Shown: positions 45,234-54,474, counted from the stretch's first letter. The stretch: 64,000 bases of DNA from Streptomyces sannanensis (GCF_039536205.1 NZ_BAAAYL010000004.1:48934-112933), one strand, 5' to 3'. Program-made: numbers and translations. The notes: generated from the sequence alone by a model not told the origin.

Positions 45234-46080
45234 GTGAAGGAACGGCCGCTGGTGAAGAGTCTCGCTCCTGCAGGTCCCGCCGACGCCGCACTGGGCGTCC
45301 TGTCCCACTTTCGTGTCGAGTTCTACGACTGCCTGTACAGCCGCGCGGACGCGCTCTTCGAGCTCACCGACGCGGTGCTGTGCGCGGACGGGCCGGTGAA
45401 AACCCTGGTCGAGCTCTCCTTGGCGGTCGAGCACCGGCGCGGGCACGGTGCGCTGTACGCGGCCCTGGACCGTGGCTGGCTGGAGCCGACACGGTTGCGC
45501 CGCGTGCTGGCGGGCCTGCCGCTGCCGAAGGCGGCTGAAGGGCGGATCGTCCTCGCCGTGGACGTGTCGCACTGGCTGCGACCCGACGCTCCCACCAGCG
45601 GCGACCGGCTCTTCTGCCATGTCTACGGACGCGGCGACCGCAAGACGGACCAGCTGGTGCCCGGCTGGCCCTACTCCTTCGTCGCGGCCCTGGAGTCCGG
45701 CTGCACCTCCTGGGTCGCTCTCCTGGACGCGGTCCGCCTGGGGCCGGCCGACGACGCGACCACCGTCACTGCCGCTCAACTCCGCGATGCTGTCGAGCGG
45801 TTGACGAGCGCAGGCCACTGGAGACCGGGCGATCCGGACATCCTGATCGTGATGGACTCCGGCTACGACGTCGCCTACCTGACCCACGCTCTCGCCGACC
45901 TTCCCGTCGTGCTGGTCGGGCGCCTGCGCTCGGACCGGGTCATGCTCCGCGACCCCGGCCCCGCCCGGCCGGGTCCCCGGGGCGGGCGCCCTCGCCGGCA
46001 TGGCGGCGTCCTCACGTTCAAGAAGCCCGACAGCTGGCACGACCACCGCTTGCGGGCGGCCTGGCGGGAGATGCCGCCCG
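45234..46080 (+). mobile_element. 3'-truncated DDE transposase (IS701/IS4-like)
   Basis: The GTG at 45234 opens MKERPLVKSLAPAGPADAA, then FELTDAVLCADGPVKTLVEL, RIVLAVDVSHWLRPDAPTSG (first Asp in AVDVS), GWPYSFVAALESGCTSWVAL and LIVMDSGYDVAYLTHALADL. This is the N-terminal and central part of a ~480-residue Streptomyces transposase. Homology stops near 46080, so the last third with the catalytic Glu is missing. Confidence 0.7.
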
Positions 46081-46240
46081 CCGCCTCGCCCAGCTCCGGG
46101 TACCCGGCCCCGGCGCGGCCGCCCTGGTCGGCGATCTCCGCAGTCAGGCGCTGCATCTCGCCCACGACCTCGCAAGCGACCGCCAGGTGGGCGAGATGCA
46201 GCCGCTTCGGAGTCGGGGCTGTCGACGCTTTCGCCGGGGC
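46060..46240 (-). pseudogene. Fragment of an HTH-type small protein
   Basis: The minus strand reads KRLHLAHLAVACEVVGEMQR, LTAEIADQGGRAGAGYPELG and EAAGGISRQAARKR. The end is typical of a 'G..w.eIg..lGvSrQAA..R' helix-turn-helix found in small Streptomyces proteins. It is joined to the transposase fragment and has no visible start. Confidence 0.5.
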
Positions 46241-46248
46241 GAGGCGGC

Positions 46249-47448
46249 TCAGCCTTCTGCCCCGACCTCCCACACTCGGGCGAAGTTGACGGCGTACGCC
46301 TCGACCATGCCGGGCTGGGACAGCTCGACCATCGCCTCGTCGTTGCGCTGCAGAGAGGTGGCGTTAAAGTTGTGACTGCCCGTCATCACCCAGCCGCGAT
46401 GGGCGCCGGGGCCGGTCGGGTCGGTGACCACCATGTACTTGGAGTGGATGCGCCCGGCTTTCGTGCTGCCGTCGAGCACCCTGCGCGGAACGCCGGCGGC
46501 GTCCAGCGCCGCCGTGACCTCCGGGTCGGCGATGCCGTGCACGACGCGCACCTCGCATCCGGCCGTCACGAGCTCGGCGAGCCCGTCGACGATCGCGAGC
46601 CGGGTGGCGTCCCACTCGGACTGGCCGATCTCCACGCGGGTGCGGCCGTCCTTCCTGCAGCCGACCTCGGCGAGGCGTTTGGCGATCGGGTCGCGGTCGG
46701 CGACCGGGTAGAACTGGGCGGTCACCTTGCCGCCCTGCATCCCCCCGGTGACGGTGGTGTCGTAGTCGGGGTTCTGCACCTCGGCGGCGAGGTCGTCGAA
46801 GTAGCGGCCGTATCCGGCGAACAGCTTGCGGTTGTCGGGCAGGACGACCAGGTTGTTCCAGTATCGGGTCGAGTTGACGTCGGTGATGTTGTTCGACGCC
46901 TGGACGACGACGTCGCGCTGCCCGCCGACCGACGAGAACAGGGAGAACTTGTTGTGCATTCCTTTGGTGCCCTGGCAGGAGGTCGTGTTGCCCTCGGGGC
47001 TCGGGTGACTGCAGACGTGGACCCAGGACGAGGCCGACTTGTCGGTGCCGAGGGTGTCGATGAGTTTGGCTGCGGCGGGGTTGTCGATCTGATAGCCGTC
47101 GATGACCATGCGGACCTCGACGCCGCGCCGGTGGGCGTCGAGCAGCGCCGCGACGTAGTCGGAGCCCGCGTCGCCCGAGACGACGAACTCGGCGATCTCG
47201 ATCGACTCGCCGGCCGGGGTCTGCTTGATCAGCGAGCAGATGCGCTCGACGACCGCGGTCGGGGTGCCGGCGACTGGGTCGTTGAAGACCGCGTCGGTTC
47301 TGACCGGTACGTCGGCGGCGTTGCGGCAGGCGCTGCGGGCGGGCTCGTCGAGGGCGGCCTGCGCGGTGGGGGCGACCACTGCCTGTGTGCACACCGTGGC
47401 GGCCAGGGCCACGAGGCCGGCTATGGCAACGGAACGTGATCGACGCAT
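46249..47448 (-). CDS. Secreted phospholipase D-family protein
   Basis: A 399-residue exported protein of the phospholipase D/nuclease superfamily. The signal peptide is MRRSRSVAIAGLVALAATVC to AQA (~residue 30). Two HKD-type motifs are visible: GMHNKFSLFSSVGGQRDVVV with NNIT (~165) and RIHSKYMVVTD with GSHNFNATSL (~342), each supplying His and Lys of the active site. CAGGAG precedes the ATG at 47448. It should cleave phosphodiester bonds, of phospholipids or nucleic acids, outside the cell. Its stop lies beside truncated mobile DNA but the C-terminus looks complete. Confidence 0.9.
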   Translation of the reverse strand: MRRSRSVAIAGLVALAATVCTQAVVAPTAQAALDEPARSACRNAADVPVRTDAVFNDPVAGTPTAVVERICSLIKQTPAGESIEIAEFVVSGDAGSDYVAALLDAHRRGVEVRMVIDGYQIDNPAAAKLIDTLGTDKSASSWVHVCSHPSPEGNTTSCQGTKGMHNKFSLFSSVGGQRDVVVQASNNITDVNSTRYWNNLVVLPDNRKLFAGYGRYFDDLAAEVQNPDYDTTVTGGMQGGKVTAQFYPVADRDPIAKRLAEVGCRKDGRTRVEIGQSEWDATRLAIVDGLAELVTAGCEVRVVHGIADPEVTAALDAAGVPRRVLDGSTKAGRIHSKYMVVTDPTGPGAHRGWVMTGSHNFNATSLQRNDEAMVELSQPGMVEAYAVNFARVWEVGAEG

Positions 47449-47559
47449 GGGGTGTCTCCTGTGCGGTGCAGCCACTCCCGAGCGGAGCGGTCAGGAGCGG
47501 ATGTTTCTGAGTCCGCCTGCACGCCAGGTGACGGCATCGCCAACCCGAGGCATCCGGCA

Positions 47560-47720
47560 CGCGAATGATCACGTGTACCGACAAAGTAGCGAGGTTTCGT
47601 GGCAGGCGAGCTGGTGAAGTGCTGCCTCGTCTTGAACTCGCCGAACGTGGAGCGGAGTTGCTCGATCCGCCGCAGTTCCTCCGCCTCGGGCGTCTCAGTG
47701 ACCGGCCCCGGCGCGGATGG
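47560..47720 (-). pseudogene. Short coding-like relic
   Basis: The minus strand reads VTETPEAEELRRIEQLRSTF then GEFKTRQHFTSSPATKPRYF. The composition is gene-like but there is no start or recognisable family. It lies between the phospholipase gene and an IS110 fragment. Confidence 0.3.
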
Positions 47721-47760
47721 CTCGGGCGACCGGGCTCGGGGGGTGCCTCTATGTCTTTCG

Positions 47761-48426
47761 TCAAGCGAGGCGTGGGGTTCTGGGCTCGTAGAAGGTGCCG
47801 TCGCGGAGCATGGCGAACAGGACGCTGATGCGGTGGCGGGCGAGGCGGAGGAGGGCCTGGGTGTGGGTCTTGCCGCGGGCCCGGCATCGGTCGTAGTAGC
47901 CGCGGGAGGCGGGGTCGTGCAGGGCGGCGAACGCGGACAGGAACATCGCGCGTTTGAGCTGTCGGTTCCCGCCGCGGGGTGCGTGTTCGCCGTGGATCGA
48001 GGTGCCCGACTGCTTCGTGGCCGGAGCGAGGCCGGTGTAGGAGGCGAGGTGGGCGGCGGTGGGGAAGCTGGTGCCGTCGCCGACGGTGACCAGCAGGACG
48101 GCGGCGGTTCTGACGCCGACGCCGGGCAGCGACGTCAGGACCTGGGAAAGAGGGTGGGCCTCCAGCAGTTCGTTGATCTGGCCTTCCAGGGCCCGGCGTT
48201 GTTCGTGGACGGCCGCGAGCGAGCTGGCCAGGGACGGGATGACCACGTCGAGGGTGCCGGTGCCCGGAACGACGACGGTCTGTTCGTCGAGCGCGTCGAA
48301 GACGTCGTCGATGAGCTGGGTGGCCATGCGCGGGGCCTTGGGGCGAATCAGCTCGACGAGTCTGCGGCGGCCGGCTTTCCGCAGGGCAGCTGGGGAGCCA
48401 TAGCGTTCAAGCAGCCAGGTGATGGC
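47761..48426 (-). mobile_element. C-terminal half of an IS110-family transposase
   Basis: The minus strand reads LLERYGSPAALRKAGRRRLV, INELLEAHPLSQVLTSLPGV, GVRTAAVLLVTVGDGTSFPT, HLASYTGLAPATKQSGTSIH and GNRQLKRAMFLSAFAALHDP. This is the C-terminal Tnp domain (with its catalytic Ser region) of IS110/IS1111-type enzymes. The N-terminal DEDD RuvC-like half is absent. It interrupts the gene ending at 49041. Confidence 0.8.
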
Positions 48427-49041
48427 CTCCTGGAGCCCGGCTACCGCCTCTACACCGCCCGGTGGGCCCTGTCAGACCTCCCCGCCCGGCGCCGCCCACC
48501 AACCCCCACGCCCGACCCGGACCGGCAGCCCTCGGTCGATCCCGGCGAGTCGGCTGCTTCCCGGCCCCCGGACCAGGAAGCGGGGAAGTGGGAGATACCC
48601 CGCCCCCCACTGAGCTACGACCGGGCCGTCCTCGCCGGCGCGGTGCTGCGGGAGACGCTGCGCACCGCCACCGCCACCGCCGTGCGGGGCCGGGAGTACG
48701 ACGTCGTCCCGCACCAGCAGGCGGCGATGCCCGAGCTGCTCTCGCCCCAGGACGTCGACCCCGCTGGCCCGGAGCCGGGAGACGAGCGCCGGTCGGCGAT
48801 GGCGGCGCTGCGGGCCCTGAAGGAGTCGCGCACCGACGTGGAAGCCCTGGAGTTCACGGAGGAGCAGCTGCGCCACCTCCAGGGTGTGCTCACGAAGGCG
48901 GCCGACCAGGCCCGCGAGACGATGAGCCGGTACGCCGACTGGGAGGACACCACCGCACCGCACCCGGTGCGCGAGGACGACCAGCGTGCGCACCGCCCCC
49001 AGCAGCCGGGCCCGCACCGTGGGCCAGAAGCTGGCCGCTGA
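48424..49041 (+). pseudogene. 5'-truncated hypothetical gene (copy 2 of the paralogue pair)
   Basis: The frame reads GYRLYTARWALSDLPARRRP, YDRAVLAGAVLRETLRTATA, VRGREYDVVPHQQAAMPELL, LRALKESRTDVEALEFTEEQ and HPVREDDQRAHRPQQPGPHR before a TGA at 49039-49041. The upstream part is cut by IS110. The conserved tail is shared with 42349-42607. It looks like a regulatory or plasmid-maintenance gene, but no domain is recognised. Its 3' side leads into the 45-bp repeat and an array of operator-like sites. Confidence 0.6.
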
Positions 49042-49052
49042 GTGCACCCGGG

Positions 49053-49097
49053 GGAGGCCAGCGGCCCTCTTGCAGGACCGCGAAAAACATAACGGGG
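49053..49097. repeat. 45-bp dispersed repeat, copy 2
   Basis: Matches 2166-2210 at 44 of 45 positions. Here it sits in what looks like its native setting, 12 bp after the stop of the paralogue gene and 9 bp before the operator-like array. Confidence 0.75.
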
Positions 49098-49105
49098 CCC
49101 ACCGA

Positions 49106-49201
49106 CGATGTCGTGCACTCTCCGCATGGATGCACGACATCGCCCGGAGTGCACGACATCGTGATGACGATGCACAACATCGCCGGGGACGATGCCGTGC
49201 A
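49106..49201. promoter_or_regulatory. Array of five 12-bp operator-like sites
   Basis: TGCACGACATCG occurs at 49131-49142 and 49150-49161, TGCACAACATCG at 49171-49182, and the reverse complements CGATGTCGTGCA at 49106-49117 and CGATGCCGTGCA at 49190-49201. Centres are 25, 19, 21 and 19 bp apart, about two helical turns. Mixed orientation with helical phasing suggests cooperative binding of a regulator or a partition/replication protein. Confidence 0.65.
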
Positions 49202-49218
49202 TCCACCCCGGGGCACCC

Positions 49219-49602
49219 TCATCGCGCATCGCCTGCAGAGCCTGGACGACGTTCCTTTGGTGCGTCGGCGAGGACCTGGCCGACGAAGTGCGCGATGGTG
49301 CGGGCGATCCCCGGCGCGGCAGCCGCGGGGGCGTGCGTGGCCCACGTGCGGATCGCCATCAGGTAGATGACGCCGGCCTCGTCCAGGACGAAGGAGTCGG
49401 CGCAGGGGTCGGTGTCGTCGGACAGCACGGTCACGGGGAAGACGATCAGTTCCGCGATGCCCGGCAGCAGTCCTGGCAGCTGCTCCACCTCTCGGGCGCG
49501 AGCCGTGCGGCCTGGGCGTCATCTCCGGTCTCCACCGCCAGGATGTAGTCGCAGCCGAGCTGCACCAGGTGCGGGGGCAGTGAGGGAACGATGGGGGACA
49601 TG
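49219..49602 (-). pseudogene. Hypothetical protein with a 2-bp frameshift
   Basis: From ATG 49602 the minus strand reads SPIVPSLPPHLVQLGCDYIL, AVETGDDAQAARLAPE, then at a GAGAGG repeat the frame shifts and the protein continues VEQLPGLLPGIAELIVFPVT, VLDEAGVIYLMAIRTWATHA and HFVGQVLADAPKERR. Removing one AG restores a single ~127-residue protein. A downstream GTG at 49488 could still start the second part. Function unknown. The operator-like array lies just beyond its 3' end. Confidence 0.6.
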
Positions 49603-50235
49603 GGCAGCTCCTGACGTACGGTCGACGTGCCGATCACGGCGACGTCCCCAGCAGGGTCGGCTCGCCAGCCTGTGGACAGAGGACAGAGAACTCTCCCTCC
49701 CCGTCCGGGCGGGACGAATCGGGCTGCAAGGGCCAAACCCGGCCCCCTTGTCCGCCGTGGTCGGCCCGACCACGAGCCCGACCATGACCCCTTGTCCCGG
49801 TCTGCTACCGCCCCGGCCACCGCCGCGTTTCCCCTTGACCACGCTTGCTACCGGCCGCCGTCAGACTGCGGACAAGGGGGTCCCGTGCACGCTGCTTCCT
49901 CCGTCACCGCCCACCCAGGGCGGCCCGGAGCGAAGGAGCCACCGCGATGACCACGCACCGACCACCGGCAGACGCCCAGCGCGCCCGCCCCGACCACAGG
50001 TCCGACCAGCACGGGGCAAGCCGCCCCGGCCTCCTGCGGTGCGCACTTGGGACGCCACTGTGGAACCCACTTTGGTGCCCGACACCGATCCGGCCGGTAC
50101 AGAAGGCCAAGTCGGGGCGCCCGGCCCAAGGCGGCGGGGGCCGGGGTTCCACCGGACATCGAAAGTATCGGGTCCCGCAGGTGGGGGGATCCGTGTGCCG
50201 GCGGGGGCCCCGCCCCCGTTAGGGCCGTTCATGGG
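49603..50235. other. 633-bp stretch without a recognisable gene
   Basis: Frames on both strands give only Pro/Arg/Gly-rich products. CCCCTTGTCC occurs at about 49742 and 49790 and reversed (GGACAAGGGG) at 49867. Two related GCTACCGCCC/GCTACCGGCC motifs lie at about 49803 and 49849. These may be regulatory sites or decay; I cannot choose. Confidence 0.4.
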
Positions 50236-50270
50236 CTGGGGGCCGGGCGCGTTGCGCGCCCGGCCCCCAG
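50236..50270 (-). terminator. 16-bp GC hairpin downstream of the beta-propeller gene
   Basis: CTGGGGGCCGGGCGCG (50236-50251), a 3-nt loop TTG and the exact reverse complement (50255-50270). It lies 16 bp past the stop of the minus-strand gene at 50286, the expected place for its terminator. No U-tract follows, as is common in Streptomyces. Confidence 0.7.
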
Positions 50271-50285
50271 AGATGGATCAATCGT

Positions 50286-51599
50286 CTAGTCGGTGATCTC
50301 TACCTGGACGGTGCCCGTGCCGGACGCATGGTCGGCGTCACCGGCGTAGGTAGCGATGTAGGTGGGGTAGCCCGCCAGCGGTGGGATGTCAGTGAAGGTG
50401 AAGGTGCCGTCGGCTTTGACCTTCGCGGTGGCGATCTGTTCGTCGTTGCGCGTGATGGTGACGACCTTGCTCTTCGGGAACGGCACCAAAGAGGTGAGCT
50501 TCCCGTGCACAGTTACCGACTCGCCGAGTGGCAGTGCCGCTGGGGCGGTGAGGGTGATGTTGCTGTTCGCCTTACGGACGTCGGTGATGATGTCGAGAAT
50601 GACCTCACCGGCGTGAGTGAAGCGGGTGCCGAACAGCTTGGTGCCGTCCGGTGCCCAGGCCACACCCCGTCGCACCAGTTCCATGGAGCCGCCCCGCGAC
50701 ACCGCGATGGTGCGGAACGGGGTGGTCTCACCGCGGCGGTAGACGTAGATGTCCCATTCCCCCGAGGCCGAAACGCCTGCGGCCACCGTTCCATCGGGAG
50801 CGATGGCGACGGCGTTGGGGTACGGGCCGGTGTCGTACTGGGCTTCCTCAGTCAGGTCCGACAGCCGCCACTGCTGGTGGTAGTAGGTGCCGCCGCGCGC
50901 GGTGATCACGCTGCCTCCGTCTGGAGTGACGGCCAGGTCCTCGACGCTGCCGACCTCTTCGGTATAGGCGATCTCCTGAGCAGTGCCGGAGCCCACGTCG
51001 TACACCCGCATTCCCAGCGAGCCTTCACTGTCCGCGGCGACGAGCCGGTCGGGCGCGGCTGGCGACGAGGCGAGCCGGGGCTTGCTGTACCACTGCGGGT
51101 CGTTGTCCAGGCCGACGATGGGGTTGGCTTCGGCGATGCTGATCGATCCGATGCCGCCGCTGAAGGGGGTTGCTTGGTAGGAGAAATACAGTTTGCCGCC
51201 GGAGAGGGCGAGATTCTCCGGTTCGGTGTCGGTCCCGGTGGGGATGCGACGGACCTCGGTCAGGGTACGGGTGTCGATCTCAGCGATCGCGTCGGCCTCT
51301 GGAAGCGCAACGTAGAGGGTGGCCTCATCGGCCGTGAGGCCCATGCCCCGGGCGCCGTCGAGTCCTTCGACGACCTTGATCACCTGGCCGTTGTGGTCGG
51401 TGGCCACCACGGCGTTGTCTCCGGGGGAACTGACGTAGACGTGGTGGCTGTCAGCGAGGGTCTGCCAGTGCGAGACCACCGGCAGCACGATGCTGTCCGC
51501 GGCCTGGGCCGGGCTCGGGCTGACAAACAGAGTCACTGAAGCAGTGAGCGTGGCGAGTGCCATCGCCCCCGCGAGTCTTCGTATGCGCAAGTGCGTCAA
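50286..51599 (-). CDS. Secreted beta-propeller protein with a C-terminal Ig-like domain
   Basis: A 437-residue exported protein. The signal peptide is THLRIRRLAGAMALATLTAS to AQA (~33). Residues ~40-330 hold YVTN/NHL-like blades: NAVVATDHNGQVIKVVEGLD, ATLYVALPEADAIAEIDTRT, VEDLAVTPDGGSVITARGG, PNAVAIAPDGTVAAGV. Residues ~345-437 form an Ig-like repeat (ITLTAPAALPLGESVTVHGK, PTYIATYAGDADHASGTGTV) like those of bacterial surface adhesins. No cell-wall anchor motif. Probably an extracellular binding protein; ligand unknown. Confidence 0.82.
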   Translation of the reverse strand: MTHLRIRRLAGAMALATLTASVTLFVSPSPAQAADSIVLPVVSHWQTLADSHHVYVSSPGDNAVVATDHNGQVIKVVEGLDGARGMGLTADEATLYVALPEADAIAEIDTRTLTEVRRIPTGTDTEPENLALSGGKLYFSYQATPFSGGIGSISIAEANPIVGLDNDPQWYSKPRLASSPAAPDRLVAADSEGSLGMRVYDVGSGTAQEIAYTEEVGSVEDLAVTPDGGSVITARGGTYYHQQWRLSDLTEEAQYDTGPYPNAVAIAPDGTVAAGVSASGEWDIYVYRRGETTPFRTIAVSRGGSMELVRRGVAWAPDGTKLFGTRFTHAGEVILDIITDVRKANSNITLTAPAALPLGESVTVHGKLTSLVPFPKSKVVTITRNDEQIATAKVKADGTFTFTDIPPLAGYPTYIATYAGDADHASGTGTVQVEITD

Positions 51600-51835
51600 C
51601 TCCCCATTGAACGCGTCGACCGCCGTGCGCGATCAACGGGCCAACTGTAGGGCGTGGCACCGACATTGGGCGGTGATAATTCCTGGTGGGCTGGAGGTTC
51701 GACGGCGGCATCGCGCAGATCCGGGCGGGAGTGGTGGTGACCCTCTGAGGTGGGCATCAGGCGCCGGCATGCCTTCGCGCCCGCCGGTCCGGGCCGCGGT
51801 TGCCCGCCAGGAGCCCCGCCGGTCCTGGGCTCTCA

Positions 51836-52933
51836 GAGGGCGTTTAGCGTGGGCGGATTGCCCTTTATCTCCTAGTAAGTTCCTCGCCAAGTTGGTGTGG
51901 TCTCGTCCGTTATGCGCTTGGCGAGGTTGTCGATCGACGCGACGTGGATCATGGCTTCGGAGCTGGTGGCGAGGGTCTCGTGGTCGCGGGCGAGTCGGCG
52001 GTGCATCATGATCCAACCCTTACTCCGCTCTACTACCCAGCGCCTTTTCACGACGTGAAAACCGCGAACTTGGGGGTTTCTTTCGACGACTTCGACGTCG
52101 ATTCCGAGCTGCGCTCCGTGTTCGACGACGGCCTTCTTGAAGCCGGTGTCGACCCAGCTCTTGGTAATGGTCGGGTAGGTTTTCTTGGCCTGATCGAGGA
52201 GGCGTATTCCCAGGGCGTTCTCGAAGAGGCTGGCGGCTGCGACGGTCACGGCGAGGATCAGGCCGATCGTGTCGGTGAGGATGCCTCGCTTCCGGCCCAC
52301 GATCTTCTTCGCGGCGTCGGTTCCCTGGCTGGTCGCGGGCACGTTGGTGGAGGTTTTCACGCTCTGGGTGTCGATGACGGAGGCCGTGGGTTCGGGCTTG
52401 CGTCCCTCTTTGACGCGGGCCAGTCCGGTCAGGTCGTAGTTGAGCTGGGCGAAGATTCCGTCGTCGCGCCAGGCGGCGTAGTAGGCGTAGACGGTGCCGT
52501 GGTTCGGGAAGTCGTGCGGGAGGTATTTCCAGGGGATTCCGGTGCGGTTCACGTAGAGAATCGCGTTGAACACGTCGCGAAGGTCGACTTTGGCCGGCTG
52601 GCCGGTGGGCCTTCGGTCGAGCCTGGCTTTTCGCCATGCCGTCAACGTCGGCTCGATCAAGGCCCATCGGGCGTCAGACAGGTCGCTGGGGTACGGCTTC
52701 CGCTGGCTCACGCCGTAGCGTTGGCGCGGGAGGGTCGGAAGGTGCCGTTCCGCTGATCATCGGGAGGTTCTGCCGCATCTTCACACCAGACGGACTCCCA
52801 GCGACAGGTGCGAGCGAAACGGATGACAGGCTTCAAGCGGCGAGAGGAGGCGAAACTTGCATATAGCTCAGACCGCCCCAAAATGGGTCAGTAATGAAAG
52901 CCGCTTTTCGGAACAGACCTACTAAACGCCCTC
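51836..52933 (-). mobile_element. IS5-family element with 12-bp inverted ends
   Basis: GAGGGCGTTTAG at 51836-51847 and its reverse complement at 52922-52933 enclose the transposase gene. The stop is 25 bp from the left end, as usual, but the right end lies 220 bp upstream of the start codon, more than expected, so extra sequence may have been captured there. The right side cuts the transposase-like gene that continues at 52934. Confidence 0.75.
51872..52711 (-). CDS. IS5-family transposase, intact
   Basis: A 279-residue DDE transposase: YPSDLSDARWALIEPTLTAW, LRDVFNAILYVNRTGIPWKY, TASVIDTQSVKTSTNVPATS (first Asp), GRKRGILTDTIGLILAVTVA, SWVDTGFKKAVVEHGAQLGI (second Asp) and RRWVVERSKGWIMMHRRLAR (Glu). 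Length and motifs are complete with no frameshift, so this is probably one of the few active transposase genes in the window. Confidence 0.88.
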   Translation of the reverse strand: MSQRKPYPSDLSDARWALIEPTLTAWRKARLDRRPTGQPAKVDLRDVFNAILYVNRTGIPWKYLPHDFPNHGTVYAYYAAWRDDGIFAQLNYDLTGLARVKEGRKPEPTASVIDTQSVKTSTNVPATSQGTDAAKKIVGRKRGILTDTIGLILAVTVAAASLFENALGIRLLDQAKKTYPTITKSWVDTGFKKAVVEHGAQLGIDVEVVERNPQVRGFHVVKRRWVVERSKGWIMMHRRLARDHETLATSSEAMIHVASIDNLAKRITDETTPTWRGTY

Positions 52934-53340
52934 TGACGCCGGGGGAGCGGGCGGGGCTTGCGGGAGGGGAGCGGGCGGCGCGCAAGCACGATGTGTTCCT
53001 GGCCCGGCCGCGGGGCTGGCGCAACAAGGTGTGGGAGACCGATCACGTCCAGGCCCCGGTGCTGGTCGACGTCGACGGCAGGGCCCGCAGGCCGTGGATC
53101 ACGTGGTTCACCGACTGCGCGACGAACGCGATCACGGGTGTGGCCGTCACGCCGGGGGATCCGTCGCGGGAGTCGGTGCTGGCCGCGCTGGCGTTCTCCT
53201 ACTACGTCCGCATGCTCGCCAGCGCACCCGAAGGCTTCGACGACGTCACCGACCTGATCGTCCTCGACAGCATCCAGTGGTGCACCCCGGCGCTCGACAC
53301 GGCCGCCCAGACCCGATACCTGCGACTCGTCCAGGACTGA
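52934..53340 (+). pseudogene. Chimeric fragment: Mu/TnsB-type transposase joined to an unknown tail
   Basis: The frame begins LTPGERAGLAGGERAARKHD, then VFLARPRGWRNKVWETDHVQ, VLVDVDGRARRPWITWFTDC, ATNAITGVAVTPGDPSRESV. This is the start of an rve catalytic core of the Mu/TnsB-like type (first Asp in ETDHV). At about 53190 it changes to LAFSYYVRMLASAPEGFDDV, TDLIVLDSIQWCTPALDTAA, which does not fit the family and may be the end of another gene. The IS5 element removed the 5' part. Confidence 0.6.
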
Positions 53341-53441
53341 CCCAACGCCGGGGCGCAGCCGACCCGCTGCGCCCCGCTCCCCACGGCGGGGGAGTGGCAC
53401 CCCTGCCGCAGCCGGAAACACCCACACGAGAGGAGCTCAGC

Positions 53442-53747
53442 ATGTCGGTCACCTTCACCGCCGAACTCACCGGCGAGCCGGTCGACATGAACAACGCCAA
53501 CGCCGCCCGCGTACTGGGCACTCTCGGCTACAGCGAGCCGTACGGCGACGAAGGCGCCGAAATCTTCCTCGGCTGCATCCTGCTCGCGCTCGCCCTCGAC
53601 CCCGAGGACGCCGGGCGTCCCGCCGTCACGGACAGCCGCTTCACCGACTGCGGCCGCCCCCAGGGCTACACCGGGGCGCGGCTGCGCGAGCTGCACCACC
53701 TTGCCGAGTTTGCGCGGGCCCGCAGCCTGCGTATCACCTGGGGCTGA
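53442..53747 (+). CDS. Hypothetical protein
   Basis: A 101-residue acidic protein preceded by GAGAGGAG: MSVTFTAELTGEPVDMNNAN, ARVLGTLGYSEPYGDEGAEI, FLGCILLALALDPEDAGR, ELHHLAEFARARSLRITWG. No known domain. Compact size and strong ribosome site suggest a real gene of the plasmid/ICE type. It follows the chimeric relic by ~100 bp. Confidence 0.65.
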   Translation: MSVTFTAELTGEPVDMNNANAARVLGTLGYSEPYGDEGAEIFLGCILLALALDPEDAGRPAVTDSRFTDCGRPQGYTGARLRELHHLAEFARARSLRITWG

Positions 53748-53874
53748 CGTCCGCCTGCCCCGCCCCCACAGGGGGACGCAGGGAAGCCCTGCCGCGCGGC
53801 CGCGCCGGCCGTCGGGTGGCGGGCGCCCCGCCCCGCCCTCTTTCTGCGGGACCCTGTTGGCGAATTCAGATGTT

Positions 53875-53908
53875 GAGCCCGGTGCGAGCTGAAGCTCGCA
53901 CCGGGCTC
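53875..53908. terminator. 15-bp GC hairpin
   Basis: GAGCCCGGTGCGAGC (53875-53889), loop TGAA and the exact reverse complement (53894-53908). It lies 128 bp after the 53747 stop and 39 bp before the next start, a probable terminator. Confidence 0.65.
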
Positions 53909-53946
53909 TCCTGTCCAGGCCAGTGCTGAGGTGCGAGGATGCGTAA

Positions 53947-54315
53947 GTGGTGACTGAAGCAGAGTGGGAGCGAGTTCAAGGTGAGCTGCGATTCGGTCAG
54001 GTCTTCACTGGCACTGTCGTCCGAGTGCCCAGGCCCGGGGCGATCGGTGTCTTCGTGGACATTGGCCTCAGTGTCGGAGGGTTCGTCGACGTCGTGCTTC
54101 TGCCTCGTCGGCGAAGCGAGGACTGGCCTGCCGAGGGAACAGTGACCGACTTCGAGGTCTGGTGGGTGCACAGCGATCACCAGCAGATACGGCTGAAGCC
54201 CTCTGACCCGCAGTACCTGTGCGAGGACTTCGCCGACTTCGTTGCCCGATTCAGGCCCAATTGGCCATCCGACATCGGCAAAGCCGTAAGGGGTCCGCGG
54301 CCATCAACTCCGTAG
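53947..54315 (+). CDS. S1-domain-like protein
   Basis: A 122-residue protein starting at GTG 53947. FGQVFTGTVVRVPRPGAIGV, FVDIGLSVGGFVDVVLLPRR and EGTVTDFEVWWVHSDHQQIR follow the five-strand pattern of an S1 RNA-binding domain (G..v.G.V..i...GvfVd.g....Gfv). Extra residues at both ends are short. RNA binding is a family inference; partner unknown. Confidence 0.68.
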   Translation: MVTEAEWERVQGELRFGQVFTGTVVRVPRPGAIGVFVDIGLSVGGFVDVVLLPRRRSEDWPAEGTVTDFEVWWVHSDHQQIRLKPSDPQYLCEDFADFVARFRPNWPSDIGKAVRGPRPSTP

Positions 54316-54474
54316 GCGTTGCTCAGCCCTCGCTCTGCTGAAGATCCGCAAAGTGTGAGAAGCCGTATCTCAACCGAACGTGATCGCTTGATTTCTGCTG
54401 GTCAGGCATGGTCTAGCTTGAAATGAGGGAGGCATGCGGCGTCTTGTTTCGGCTCCTTGATCGAGGAGTGCGTG

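Noticed and set aside
49106..49201. CRISPR array
   Set aside because: Repeats are only 12 bp, occur in both orientations, and the intervals of 7-13 bp are too short for spacers; no cas genes are present.
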